Of a DNA stretch of 64,000 bases, positions 21,204-35,684 are shown in pieces; the stretch's first letter is position 1, and each line of letters opens with the position of its first letter. The notes beneath the pieces are model-generated. The model was not told the DNA's origin and searched no databases. It saw only the letters and a list, made by a program, of their open reading frames with translations. This DNA comes from Russula earlei (lineage: Eukaryota > Basidiomycota > Agaricomycetes > Russulales > Russulaceae). The DNA lies in NCBI GenBank assembly GCA_025769875.1, contig JAGFNK010000042.1:1-64000 (forward strand), read 5' to 3'. Made by a program: the position numbers and the translations under genes.

Positions 21204-22665
21204 ATGGCAGATGGTGACGACGATTACCTCTCCGACAAATTCCTCACTGTCGCCGAGCCTCAGAAGCCGAAAACTTACAGTGAAAAGCGCAAGGAATCTT
21301 TACGTCAATCTCTTCGCAGGAATGAACAAAACAGGGCCAAAAGCAGGAGACAGCTTGAGCTCGAATCGCGTGAGGAGGGGCTCTCCAGCAGCCTGTTCGA
21401 ACGGGCAGAAGATGACCAGTCCTCTGGCCGTGGTCCGGAAAATAAGGCACTATCTATGATGATGAAAATGGGCTTCAAACCGGGGGACGCCCTCGGTGTT
21501 CCTGCCAATGTTGAAGAAGGCACCCCCACATCCTTGGAAACGCGCGAAGGACGACTGGTGAATCCGCTCCCTCTGAAGGAATGGGCAGGCACGTCGAGTC
21601 TCTCCTTCCGTCTCGTTGGGCTTTCGCCCTATCTCCATCATCTCCATCTCACGGCGGCCCGGTGCTGACTCGGTGGCGTGGCGCACCGCTCGTCCACGAA
21701 ATCACAGGGAAGAAGGGCATCGGCCTCGGAAAGCGCGCGCCCTCGCCATCTGAGCTCGAGCGTCTGGCCAAGGTCGCGAGGGCGGCGGAGGAGTCCGACA
21801 AGGAGACCTTCAGGGATCGATCCCGACGCGAATTCGAGCAACGGCGCGCGGAGGCGCGGCTCGGCCCCGCCCAGCGAACGTGCGCGACGCTAGACGAACG
21901 GGCTGGCAAGGAGGTACGTCAAATTTTAAAAAATAAAATAAAAAAGGCACACCCGCACACTACCGCACGCACTCTCTCCATAAACCGGCGTCGAAAAAAA
22001 AAATATAAAAATAAAACGCGTTCTCCTTGGCTGAAAACCTGGGCCCGGCGAAAATCGAAAAAAAAAAAAAAAAAAAATCAAAAAAATCAAAAAAAATCGC
22101 GCAGTTTAACGTGCTTTGGTTCGATCCGACCAATCCGGACGCGTTCCCGGCCGGCCTCGCGCACGCGGTGCTTCTCGAGGAGACCGCTGCCTCTGCTGCT
22201 GCTGATGATGAGGATGATGAGGATGATGAGGGCGATGGCGTCAGGGACCGTGCATGGGGCAGCGGAAGCGAACGCTTGACCTCGACTGAGGAACGACTCC
22301 GTGCACAGATGCGAGCTGATGCCCTTGGACCGCTTGACGACGACGAAGAAATTTTGCCGAAGGACGCAGGTTGTGGTGGGCCGTCTCTACCGCCGGCGAC
22401 GATCAAAGAAGCCGCGGGTTTCTTTCGCTTAAACGTGAGCCCACCCGTTCTTCCGCGGCCAATTTGTCCCCCCCTCCCCCCACCCCAAGCTCTTCGTCCT
22501 GTCCTTGACTGACCCACCGATGATCAGGCGGTAGAACGTTTGGATCGCGTTTTGCAATACCTTCGGGTGGAATACCACTACTGCTTCTGGTGTGGTACGC
22601 AATACAAGAGTTTGGATGAGATGGAGGAAGAGTGTCCGGGCTCTGGGGAAGACATGCACGATTAG
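21204..22665 (+). CDS. GPATCH11: G-patch protein, GPATCH11-like
   Basis: Four exons (21204-21588, 21708-21913, 22105-22434, 22528-22665) encode 352 residues. An acidic, Arg/Gln-rich coiled N-terminus precedes the split G-patch (NKALSMMMKMGFKPGDALG ... KEWAGKKGIGLGKR), then charged helices and an acidic run DDEDDEDDEGD. The C-terminal DUF4187 domain reads LDRVLQYLRVEYHYCFWCG and EEECPGSGEDMHD, with a CxxC-type pair. This order is that of GPATCH11/CENP-Y, a nuclear protein linked to RNA helicase activation and splicing. Intron 1 uses a GC donor inside the G-patch. Intron 2 is unusually A-rich (several A7-A18 tracts). Confidence 0.88.
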
Positions 22666-23048
22666 ATGGAAATGCGCGTAGTAAACGCTTCAGTCGTATT
22701 CCATTAATAGGCGAAATAGAGGTACGAAAGAAACAAGGAATGTGTTCCATAGTACTACAGGCAGATATGATTGTACAAATACTGTGCGAGGTCGGCGTAG
22801 ATTTCAACAGTAAGGACGGTGCAAGGGGATCAAAGTGTTAATTGTCCCAAAGTGCAGAGAGCAAATGAGTCCGAAATAGGTAAAATCGAAACCGAAGTCA
22901 TTTGGCCTCGGCAGCGGTAGTTGCCACGAGCACTTGTTGGGGTTCCAAATCACCACTTGGAGATGATGGCTGCGAGGCACGCTGCGGGAATACAAACGAT
23001 GAAAGTAGAGGAGGAAGGGCCGGGATGGCAACGGGAGCCAGGGGCTCA
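22666..23048. other. Convergent spacer
   Basis: 3' flanks of GPATCH11 and the minus-strand hypothetical gene. An open frame (22898-23089, minus) with Ser/Pro-rich content overlaps, but I see no splice route that joins it to the neighbouring gene. Confidence 0.35.
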
Positions 23049-23711
23049 TCAAGTGCCGACCGGGGAAACGCTGCTGATGTCGGGGACATCTGTGGGGTCT
23101 TCCGGCGTAAAAATGTTGAGATAGGGGTGCTCGCATCCTCGTGTAACCACGAGTCGCTTCCACGACGCGAGGACCTCCGACTCGGAGAGGCCCGTGATGG
23201 TCGAGCGGCTCTGGATCGAGGGGAAGGCAGGGGCGAGGTGGAGGGTGTCTATCACCAGCTAGATCAACAACTCGCCGTGACGCAAACGATTGGCGCAACG
23301 TACCCTCTTGGCCTTTCTTGACTCGAATAATGAGGGGAGGCTTCCTTTCCGTGGAATCTGCCACAGGAGGGAGGGTGAGCTAAGCACTGGCCATCAGGAA
23401 GGGTTCGCTTTACGTACGGCGTCAAAAGAATAGGGGGAGTATCTGCCCTTTCCTTGGCGAGAGACCCGGGGGACGTCGACATCGACGTCGATGAAATTGC
23501 GCCGATCGTGGTCGGCGGGGACGAAGAGGTATGCGCCAGTGTTGGCGTGTTGCTGGGGAGAAGGTTCACGTTCGTCATCGATGCCGGACGAGGATGATGC
23601 ATCGGAATGAGAACGGGGACGAAGGAAGGAAGGGGCGTTGCAAGAGATAGGCGACCCGTCTTCGAGTCCAAGAGAGGACATGAGCTCTACGAACGACGGA
23701 AGGGACGACAT
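23049..23711 (-). CDS. Hypothetical protein
   Basis: Three exons (23711-23418, 23357-23304, 23258-23049), all phase 0 with GTACGT donors, give 185 residues. The N-terminus MSSLPSFVELMSSLGLEDG is followed by a Ser/Asp-rich region and a basic patch; the C-terminal part (LVIDTLHLAPAFPSIQSRS, LSESEVLASWKRLVV) looks structured. I do not recognise a domain. The consistent phase and strong splice sites support a real gene. The 3' end could extend if an unseen intron skips the TGA at 23049. Confidence 0.55.
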
Positions 23712-24492
23712 CAGGCGAGATGCAGCTCAAAGCGAAGGATAGTCGCGAAAGGGCAACTGAGCATGACCGGTCGAAAATGAGGGGTGGTATATAATACCCC
23801 AGGGATTGCCTAGAAACGGTTGGGCGGGGGGCGATAATAGTTGTCAAGATACAAGCGTAACATGGCAGGTTGCGCAGGTGGCTGTAGTGCCTCAGTTCGC
23901 GACCACCCATAGGCTCCGCAATAATTACTTAGCTGGGGCTGGTCTATCTCGTTCGTCATCATGGTCGGCAAGGAGACAGCTGACCCGTTCCATGCGTGCT
24001 CTTTCGGAAATCACTTTTGTCTTGCGCCGGTACCGTTGGGGTCCTTTGGTGCGCTCAGGATTGGGCGCCGTGGGCGCGTTCAGCTCAACTGGGTGATGCT
24101 GAGCACAGGGATAATGGGGCGGAACAGGCTGATGAGGTCGACACTTTTGTTGTTGAACAATTAGCGAGGGCGCTTTCCGGTTCAGTGGAGATGGTAACGT
24201 GATGTGTTCTCGGCAGGGGAGATGGCTCCAAATCAGGTGTTGCGACGAATACGGAGGGGGGATGGAGGTAGATGGAGCGAGAGGAGTGATCTGATTGAGT
24301 ACACACAGGGTCGCGTCGTACGTATGGAACCTGTCGCTTCGTCGCGATGGGATGCGATGGGATGCGATGCGAGGGGTGCACCCCGCTCGAGTGCTCCCAT
24401 CAGGCCACAACCAGCACCAGCCAACAGGCCGCAACCGCAACGCGTCACGACGTGACAAATTGCGCTTGATCGAAACCGCCGCGAGCGACGCG
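23712..24492. other. Divergent intergenic region with short tandem repeat
   Basis: The 780 bp upstream of both the hypothetical gene and Rpb12 contain a GGGATGCGAT-type repeat (about 24346-24372). A TATATAATAC element (about 23790) sits about 80 bp from the minus-strand start. Long open frames here on the minus strand (to 24533) lack domain content and overlap the Rpb12 start. Confidence 0.35.
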
Positions 24493-24821
24493 ATGAGCCA
24501 ACCACAACAAGGGCAACCTAGCTCTGCCCCCAACCCGACGACCTTTTTACATCCCCCCCCCAGACAGGAGATGGAGTACCTGTGTGCTGGTGAGAAGCAC
24601 GTCCTCCCACGTCGTCTCGTTGTATCTTAACAATGGATGCACGGAAGATTGCGGTGCGAAAAATGACATCAAGCCTCGCGAGCCCATTCGTTGCAGGGAA
24701 TGCGGACACCGCATCATGTACAAGAAGAGAACAAAGCGGAGTGAGTGCATGCCCCGCTCTGCATCTTCGCCTTGACCGTCAACGGCTCGTTGTAACAGTG
24801 GTCCAGTTTGAAGCACGGTAG
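24493..24821 (+). CDS. RPB12: RNA polymerases I/II/III subunit Rpb12 (RPABC4)
   Basis: Three exons (24493-24589, 24648-24740, 24799-24821) encode exactly 70 residues, the usual family length. A Gln/Pro-rich start is followed by the zinc ribbon: [42 protein letters not shown] (C-x2-C ... C-x2-C). The terminal MVQFEAR is the invariant C-terminus of this shared polymerase subunit. The Cys residues of the first pair flank intron 1, and the last exon is only 23 nt. Identification is firm. Confidence 0.97.
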
Positions 24822-25028
24822 TAGTCGTAGTAGTATCACACAGGCTTGGCATAAAATACAAAATGCTGCATTCGGGCCGGACACCGAATTTGGGTGCCGG
24901 CCGATTCGTGTGCGCTCCTTGGCGGCTCGGCGGTCGGGGAGAAGGTCGTCTCGTCGACGCAGGCGACGTCTTTCAAGCGAGATATCCCCCACCGTTCCAC
25001 ATCCGTGCGCTTTCTATCCTTCAACCAA

Positions 25029-26912
25029 ATGACGGATTCAAATCGACATATTCGAGAACGCAGCCTCTCCGCCGACTTTGATGTAATCCTTTCCGGTATT
25101 CTTGCCACCCAGAGTATCTCCCTCATCCGTCATCTCTCCAGTCCGAAGCCGAGTCCCCACAGGAACTTCTTCACGAAGATACTCCTGCTGGTAAGCCAGG
25201 GAGGAAGAAAAACCCCAAGTGGGCCGCCGCTCTCAATATGCTTACGTCCATCGTCTGACGACATCCCAGTTCGCAGGCCGCTCGCCGTGACCAGAACAGA
25301 ATCGCGCAACGCGAATTCCGCTTGCGCAAGCAGCAACGCGTAACGCACTCCTCCCTCACCAATATTTCCCCGTCTATGTTAACGACCCTCGTATTAGATT
25401 CGTGATCTCGAGGCAAGAGTTGAGATACTCTCGGGTGGAAAGGATGAGGCTCTCAGCGAGATGCGGAACATCCTCAAGGGTACGCCACAGCTCTCTGCTC
25501 ACACCACAGTCTGCATAACTTCTGTCTCGTCCAAGATCTCATGGCAGAGAACCATCTCCTCCGGGGCTTTCTACGCAACCTGAGCGACTTCATCGGCGAC
25601 GGTGCCGGGGGTTTCCTTACCAAGCTTGGGTGGTCGAGGCAAGACTTTGAGAAATTCGTCAACAAATCTGAGACAGACACCGCATACGAGAGCTATCAGC
25701 GACGAAAGCGAGAAAATCAGTCTGCAGTGGCCTCTGGTTCCTCGGCCCCACCCACCTCCCGGAAGCGCGCATCGGAAGATGACACCGCCAGCAACTCCAA
25801 GAGAGCACGCGGCCCTACCGAGCGCGATGAAACAGAGCGTAGCGCGGATGCCTTCCCGGTCTTGGTCCCCATGAACCCAGTCACGTCTGGTAGTAACTTG
25901 TATGCCAGCCGATCTCCACAGGATGCCAGCCTGTTCTCGGAGCTCATGCGCGGCCCCAGTGGCTCGCCGATGTTGATGCCTGGTCCTTCGTCCCCCTCCT
26001 CCTATGCAGCGTCTTCATCCCAAGTACCTCAACCGAACGGCAACTACCAGAGCTCATATGTCCCTCCGCTGAACATTGGGGTGGATTCCTCGACGATCAA
26101 CTCGATGCCCTTTGTCGGCAGTGCTTCCACCCCGACTATGCAACAGCAGTCTCGGCCCAGCATAGGTTCCCTCGAGGAATTGGAGCATGTGGACCCAAAA
26201 GGCGTCGAGGCTCAGAAGCTTATTTCGTTCGTGATGCTCGCTTGCCCGCACTTTAGCTTGCTCATCACGCTCGGATTCCCAGATATCATCTGGAGAATTA
26301 CAAGAGAAACAGCGCATATTGTCTTCCTGCTTCTCTTCGCCCGACGCTTGTCCAGCGGTACGTCATCCTCCTTCTCCCGTCCCATAAAGTAATTGTGACT
26401 CCTTTGAAAAAGGACCGTTCCTCACGGTACGTGAGCTAGCCCCATCCTTTTTTTTTTTTCTGACTTCCTGACGGCTGTCACAGAGAGTGTCATCGACCGC
26501 ATTCCGCATCCAGACCTCCGCGATCGCCTGATCCTACTCCGAGGCACGTTCACCCGTCTTACTCCCAGATAAAAGCGATGGTGCTGAACAGGCGTTCAAC
26601 AGGCCGATTCAATCTTGTCGACTGCCTGCACGACTTTACCTCTGCGGTCACCATACACGGGGACGACGTCCTGGCGCATACGAACTGGGAAATCGGCGAG
26701 GTGTGGCTCCGACGTTACGGGTTCGTCAACTTTATCTGCCCCGCGTCCCGTCTCGTTGATCTGACCCCCCGCACGTCCTCCATCCCCGTCGGCTATTCAG
26801 ATTCCTACTCGAGCCGAACACGTTGAGCATTTCTAACAAGTGGAGACGTGACCGTGGCTTGCCCGAGCTGCGGATGGTCGACATCGCTCCTGAGCAGCAG
26901 GCATCCACGTAA
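25029..26912 (+). CDS. bZIP transcription factor with DUF3425-like C-terminus
   Basis: Ten exons (25029-25082, 25142-25218, 25270-25339, 25398-25479, 25536-26226, 26283-26357, 26413-26426, 26484-26543, 26603-26720, 26801-26912) give 450 residues. The basic region GRKKNPNSQAARRDQNRIAQREFRLRKQQR is followed by a leucine zipper (IRDLEARVEIL ... MAENHLLRGFL), then a Ser-rich middle. The C-terminal module, with PHESVIDRIPHPDLRDRLILL, HTNWEIGEVWLRRYGF and NKWRRDRGLPELRMV, resembles the DUF3425 domain of fungal bZIPs. It is probably nuclear and binds AP-1-like sites. Exon 7 is 14 nt. Intron 26544-26602 has a GC donor; introns at 26227 and 26721 have GTTCGT donors. Confidence 0.87.
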
Positions 26913-27769
26913 GACGTACCGACGGCGGAACCTTCATCGGCTGTCTGGCTGGAACGACTCCGACTCGACTTTTTTTCGTTTTTTTTTTTTTCTTCTTGTA
27001 TTCTGTTGTAACCTTTTTCCTTTTTCTTATGAACGCCCTTGTCAATGTGTGGCTGTTGTGCTCTCAGTCACTTGTGTATATATACTTTAAATCCCGATTT
27101 CTTGGGCGTTGGCGTTGGTGCGCCTCCCCCCCCCCCTTCAAGCATTTTAGATCGAGCGAAACCTCGGCTTGCGCCTTTGTATTATTTCAAATCTGTCCCA
27201 TAAGTCGACGACCGATGTCCCTTGTGCTTTTTTGAGTAGAAAGAGGTTTCCGACACGACAGAACGATCCCCCGGGTCCCAAAATTCACACCCGTCGCGTC
27301 GCAGGTAATACACGGTTCGCTAATCCCCACCCTCGATTTGTAAGTTGGCGACTTCAGGGTGGCGTTCTATTTAACAAATGCGGCGTAGGGTATGATGCTT
27401 TCGTTGTGGGTACGTTACGTATCGACTTTTATATATATAAAAAAAAAATCCCCCCCCGAGGCAATCGGAAGACCCGTTTGTCCCTTTCCTTCCTTTCCTT
27501 TCTCCATCAGAATGCACGCGAAAGCGCTCATCCACAGAGTAAATCCATGAACATCCAGGCGAGAAAAATAAGAAAAAAAAAAAAAAATCGCCGAGAGAGA
27601 GGGCCGAGACGCGGCGCTGCTGATCCTCGAGCCGACGACACGTATCCTTAGACGTCAGACGTCCGTCGCCGTCGCCGCGCAAGATTTCTCCGATACTGAG
27701 ATTCCTGCTCTTCATGCGTCCCCCTGAAGGGGCATTGAGAGACAATCGGGACGATCGCAAGGTGATCGC
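26913..27769. other. Convergent intergenic region, low complexity
   Basis: Contains T/C tracts (about 26970-27000), a C11 run (about 27127), A-tracts and TATATA runs. No gene seen; it probably holds the 3' UTRs of the bZIP and MFS genes. Confidence 0.45.
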
Positions 27770-30372
27770 TTACGGTAGCGGATTCTCTTGTATTGCCATG
27801 CAAGAGAGGAAGGTCAGAACGTTCAGGGCCACCTGACAGATGAAGACCACCCGCAGAGCATCCGCGTAGGAGTCTATGGCCGATTTCCTGAGCGCCGGGT
27901 CCAAATCTCGAATCACGTCGGTGGAGTGCCTTTTACGACGGATGTTCAGGTGTCATGTCAGTGTTTCATAGACCAGATTTGTTTCACCTTATACGAGATA
28001 TGAGCTACAGTTGGATGCATAAGTTATCTAAATCCAAGACTTGGTAATGAGTAATGAAGCGTACCTGCTCTGCGTTGGGTCCGTGGATACGCTGCCGCAA
28101 CTTTGATAGGAGAACGCCCTGTAGCAGTGTACCGCTAAGGCTGACCCCGAGCACTTGCCCGGTGGTGCGGAAGAGATAGGTCACTTGAAAGATGATTAGC
28201 CTAGCAATGACGAGCGTATCTCACTTACAGCCAGTAGCAACGGCTACATCCGTTTTGGAAACACACGAGATAACAGCCTGGAAAGCGTAAGCACGAGAGT
28301 CTAAAAGGGCTTGGATAAAATGCTTACAATGAGCGTTGTTGTGATCAAGCTCGCCACTCCGAATCCTTGAGGAATCAGGTCGCCCCAAAGATGCCACTTT
28401 GACGAGTTGTCATTCCACAAAGCGACCATAGTATTGGCATAGAGAGCACACATCGCAGACAACAGGGTGAGAGTGTAAAGTTTTCCTGTGCGTCGCATGA
28501 CCCTAGGGAGTGATGATACATAAGGCAACACATTCAAAACGATCTGTTAGAAATGACTGACCAACCCGCAAACACACTCCCCGTGGAGATAGCAATCTGA
28601 AAGCTCGGTCAAAGCAGATTCCCACTGGCACGCAAACGATCCTGCTAACCGAGTGTGGCAATAGATGGAGACCTTGAAATTTTAGAGGTTATGTCTGAAC
28701 GCATTCAATGAAAGTGAGCCTACCTGCGTCTGCGGATGAGTTCAAACGAACGGTGGAGAAATACTAGTCAGAGTCAGAGTGGTTTTGGTTTGACAATCGA
28801 GAGTGAACACACTAATGGTACATTGTAGATCTGGACCCAATAGGTGAAGTTCAGCAGGGTTTGAGGTTGGTGAGGACGCACCATGGAAAAAGAAGACATA
28901 CTACAAAAAAGATTGGACAGAGATACCGCAAGTGGAGTACGCTGTGTGATGAAATATAATGGCATGACGGGATACGGAGCCCAGAAAGCCTCTACTGCCA
29001 CAAACAGCACCCCAAAACCGACGCTCGCGATAAGCAGGCCGTAAACTAAGGGATGCGACCATGGGAGAGACTCGGTTGACTTGAAGGTAAAGGCAAGCAG
29101 AAGACAGCAAACAGTCGCTGCCAGGGCGGCCGATCCGGCGAAGTCCATACGGCGCATTTTCAAATACAATGGCTCATCTTTCACGTCTTGGGAAAGTGGA
29201 ATCGAGACTTTCCACGTTACAAGCACGAACGAGAAGGCCAAGATGGGGATCTGATCAGAATCAACTGATTGACTGATGCCGTCTCCGCGTCTAACGGGAA
29301 GCTGACCTGGAACAGAAAGGCGTACCGCCTGCGTAAATCTGTCGTTCAGTTAAGGTTCAGGGACCAACTCTGCCTTCAGCGTACCATCCGAATGCATCAT
29401 TCATCCACCCGCCCAATGGACCGCCAATACCTGCCCCAAGTCCAAACATGCTACGCATATTCATCAAAGGGCCGAAAAAAATAATAAACGCGAGGGTTCT
29501 TACATGTTCGCCATGCCTTGGTACAATCCTCTCCGCTTGCTTGGATGGAAGCTCAGCGTGTCGTAAACCTGAGCGTGAGGGGAAACATACAGTGGTATGA
29601 GATCTGTCACGGCCACGCTCGCCACTGCACGGTCGGATTGTGAATGACAGGTAAGCTACCCACACAAATGCTGGGGTTACCTGTCATGATACTAAAAAAA
29701 CAACCGACGGTCAGCTTCCGAGGCAATATATCCAAAAGGCGGGCACGAACCCCCCACCACCCATACCAGCCACTGCTCTGGCGGCGATGAGTGCTTCCAT
29801 CGAGGGGGCGAGCCCGCAACCGATAGTGCCCGCCCCTATGTATCAGACTGGATATTGTCATCCACCCAAGCCAACGTGCACGGATTCAACGAACCGAACA
29901 GTGTCAAACCAAACAGCATAGCTCCGCGTCGACCAAGGATATCGGAAAGACGGCCTGCACATCAAATTATTTGTCCTGACTGGGATGGATACGACTCGAT
30001 GGCGAAGTTTCGTACCGTATAGAGGGGTGAAGCAACATACGGAGAGCAAATAGGATGTTCCGATGTACGAGGCTTGATTAGATTTATTAAAGTAGTTGCC
30101 GATGGGCGTCATCAGAGTCGCAACAATTGTCCCTGCAAGACAGTTGATCGCGGACCGAGAAGCATGTTGCAGGGCTTACCATCCAGAGCACCCAAGAAGA
30201 CAGCGCTCCATAACCCTGCGAGAATCCAAATGAGATCCGTCCTTGACACCGTCACGATTCCGCTGCCCGGAGGGCCAGAAGTCGGGCCATCCAGCTCATC
30301 ACCTGTTAGGTGATTTCGCGGAGATGATAGTAATGGACTGGATTCTGAAGGGGTGGAGGCTCTGGAATCCAT
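27770..30372 (-). CDS. MFS transporter, 14-TM DHA2/vacuolar amino-acid type
   Basis: About 19 exons on the minus strand give about 547 residues. A Ser/Pro-rich cytosolic N-terminus with an ESSPLL dileucine-type motif precedes TM1 (DLIWILAGLWSAVFLGALDG). Later blocks: TIVATLMTPIGNYF, the MFS motif A loop GRLSDILGRRGAMLFG, GTIGCGLAPSMEALIAARAVAGMGGGGIMT, RGLYQGMANIMFGLGAGIGGPLGGWMNDAFGWR, then six or more further hydrophobic segments to FICQVALNVLTF. This matches the Fnx1/Vba vacuolar amino-acid transporter branch; substrate is inferred only. Exon 5 is 11 nt (29691-29681). The 39-nt segment 29552-29590 could be intron or exon. Two donors are GTTCGT. Confidence 0.85.
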
Positions 30373-30975
30373 CGATGGTGCACAGGTTTGGGAGAGGTCG
30401 GGCAGAATTATTTCATAGGAGGGAGAGGACGGGTATTAGTACGAGCAGGGAGACGCTCAATTCTAACACCACCTGGATTTGCGACAGATGAAGTCCGGAG
30501 GGAAAGATCCATCTGTAAGCCCTATACTTATCTTTTTTTTTTTTTTCCAGAACACGACTCCGACATTCGCGTCAACCCGCTGGGGAACTCTTTAGCTCAT
30601 GCGGTGGGTCGATTGTGCGCTTCCCCGTGGACGGTGGGCACATCGCCTGACGCCTCCCAGCTCCCCAAACGAGTGTAATTCTCCAATGTCATGTTCCGTA
30701 GACCTCGGGGCTTGCACGCCCTCTCATTTCATCATGTCGATTAGGGTGGGGTGGAGAGGGCTCGCCCACGGGACCTGCCTGGCCCACAAGTCGTCGAGCA
30801 AGCTCGCTGCCTTGGCATTCTAGATATCCACTCACTGCTGTTTGCCTATGCAAGAAGCAAGGCCGAAGCTCGTGCAATTGCCGATGTTGCGCTTTCCGTC
30901 TACGCCGGAGGGTTGATGCCCACCCTAAAAGAGCGGGTTTGAAATGTATATATGCCTATACGCGCCTTTCTCCAT
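30373..30975. other. Intergenic, MFS upstream region
   Basis: Holds a T14 tract (about 30532-30546) and a TATATATGCC motif (about 30945). Short plus-strand ORFs show no domain. Confidence 0.4.
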
Positions 30976-31367
30976 TCAGCACCAGGCAGGTCCCTGACCG
31001 AGGCAGGTCCATTTCTCAGGTGGGACGAAGGAACACTCGACGGCGTTCACACTATCCCAGGATGCGCTCGCGACCGTGCTGCCCTGTATGAAACGTAGCG
31101 TTGGCACGAGTTGAGGGATATTTATTCTGACGAATAGCGGATCCTCGGTTGCTGGGATAATATGACGACCGCCGATCTTTAACCTTCTACGAGGTTCGAT
31201 AGGGATGGGAATTACCAGTGATGCCAGTGCAACCAAGGCATGCAAGCTGTCTCGGTATCCATGCAGTTACGCACTTACGCAAAGGCGCCGAAGAATGGCG
31301 TTGACCATTCCCAGTCCAGTCGTCGGGAGCACTCTCGGAACGATCTGCCAAACCAACCAACATACAT
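30976..31367 (-). CDS. Weakly supported small ORF with hydrophobic segment
   Basis: Two exons (31367-31279, 31246-30976) joined by a 32-nt GTAAGT...GACAG intron would give 119 residues: MYVGWFGRSFREC..., a hydrophobic stretch (FFGAFALHALVALASLVIPIPI) and a C-terminus without recognisable family. The intron is shorter than those nearby, so the model may be wrong or the locus non-coding. Confidence 0.3.
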
Positions 31368-31735
31368 GGTTCGTGCGTGGGTATAGCAGGGGTGGGTGTG
31401 CTGAGAAATGAAAGTGGGTAGTAGTACTACAACAAGTTGGACCAAGAACTGTTCCCGGGCGGTGATATCAAGCTTGCAAGGTCCAGTCGGGGGTCGTACC
31501 CTCTCTGTATTTATGTGACCGTCCGTGGTGTGCCCCACCCACCCACGGGTAGACGGTGAATTACATAAGGAAACGATTTTAGGGTGGGGCATACTATTGA
31601 GTTGCCCATTATGGTGATGGGAACAAGCAAGCGGTGGTCTGTTTGCCGCTCTTGCTTGCTCACATCCCCGCTTCACCCCTCATCGGTACACGTCCCTCCT
31701 CTCATCTTTCCTCCTCCTCCTTCCATACATCTCTC

Positions 31736-34306
<2,571 letters not shown>

Positions 34307-35684
34307 ATTGGAGTCTTGTGTGCTCAACGACCCTTTCTATCGATTTTCTTCAGCGGCCTTGAACCGGCATGACTTGATTCTCGCCCTTTGCTTCCCACTA
34401 CACACACCTACAGACACACTCGTTCTTGCTACTTCTGTATGTAACATTGGTTCTACCACATCCCGCCCATTACATTCATTCTTATAATTTTGTGACCTGC
34501 GCATTAACACATTTTCTGATACCACATTGCATGCTTTAACCACCGAAACGACTATTATTTAGAGAATTTTCGGATTGCCATTTACATCTACCGTACAAAA
34601 ATCAAAGAAGGTACTTAGCTTTTCCTGGAATACATTTGCCTCGTCAATGGTGCTAAATTGGCTAAAATGGCTCGACCGTTGCTTTTGTTTTCATGTTTGA
34701 TAGGTGAGCTCGTCTCCGTCAAGAACATCCTTGCCTCACACGTCAACGGGAGCGGAGGAAACAACAACGACCTAGACGGAAGCAAAAGGAAAGGACATGA
34801 CAAGAGGGACGGCGACTGCGAGAAAAGCAAGAAGGAAGAGCTGATCGGAATCTGAACGGAGGGGAGATTGCGTCACTTTTTGGGGGTGGAGAAGGGCCTC
34901 GCTGAGTCAGGAGGACTCTGGCGCGAACTGGGAGCAAATTGGCAAGTGAGACGTGTGTGGACCCCAAGGAAGATAGATCGCGTCGCAAGGGAGGGCGTGG
35001 GAAAACCAACCGCGTGGAAAAAAGATGAAAGGAATGAAAAAGGCGTTCATTATTGGCTGGGCTTGAAACCCTGTTACGGTGGCGGAGGAGGGAAGGGGGG
35101 AGGTCTGGGAAGAGGGAGGCCAGGGAGCCGGGAGGGAAGGGGAGAGAGGGGAGGGGAGGGAGAGAGGGGGGGGTACGCTCGAGAGGAGAGAGTGAGGAGG
35201 GGCTGGTTTGGTGTGTGGGAAAGGGAAAAAGGCTGATAACGGGGGATCAGAGATCTGGGATCTTGAGATGGAATTGGGGGAGAGAAGATTGTGGGTTCTT
35301 GGGGGTCTGACCAGGACGGGCCGGTGGGGGGGAATTGAGCGTGGCGTGGTGAGGCGAGTTTGGAAACGAGTTGCCGAAAAGGAAGAGGACCTCGGCGCCG
35401 AGGTGAGGATCACGGGGGCCTCGAAGGGGGGACCGTTTACGTGGGCCCGGGACTGACACGCTTCTCCACCGTCGGGATCATGGCTCTCCATTATTCTTTT
35501 CACATTATATTTAGCCTCCGCGTCACCCACCCTAAGCTGGATCTGCCTCCCGCTCCCGGTATAACATTCCCCTCTCCCCGCGCGGCTCTTTCCCTGTCAC
35601 TCCACATTCGACGACTTCTTCTCTTCGTACAATCTCGTCTTCGCAACCATTCCGTCCCTACGCCCTGCTCAGTTCGACCAGCCC
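34307..35684. other. Intergenic with polypurine tract, HSF upstream region
   Basis: 1.38 kb. A G/A-only-rich strand runs from about 35080 to 35215. The last 170 bp before the ATG are C/T-rich, as in basidiomycete leaders. A plus-strand ORF at 34658-34855 (65 codons) has a hydrophobic start but no further support. Confidence 0.45.

Noticed and set aside
23925..24533. 202-codon minus-strand ORF
   Set aside because: No domain, biased Arg/Ser/Pro composition, overlaps the Rpb12 start; best explained as a chance frame.
25029..26912. Idea that the bZIP factor regulates the TGACTCA-bearing LTR in the same window
   Set aside because: Its basic region is AP-1-like, but proximity is no evidence of regulation; kept only as a testable motif observation.
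34658..34855. 65-codon ORF with hydrophobic N-terminus as a small secreted protein
   Set aside because: No splice structure, no cysteine pattern, composition drifts to Lys/Asp; insufficient support.
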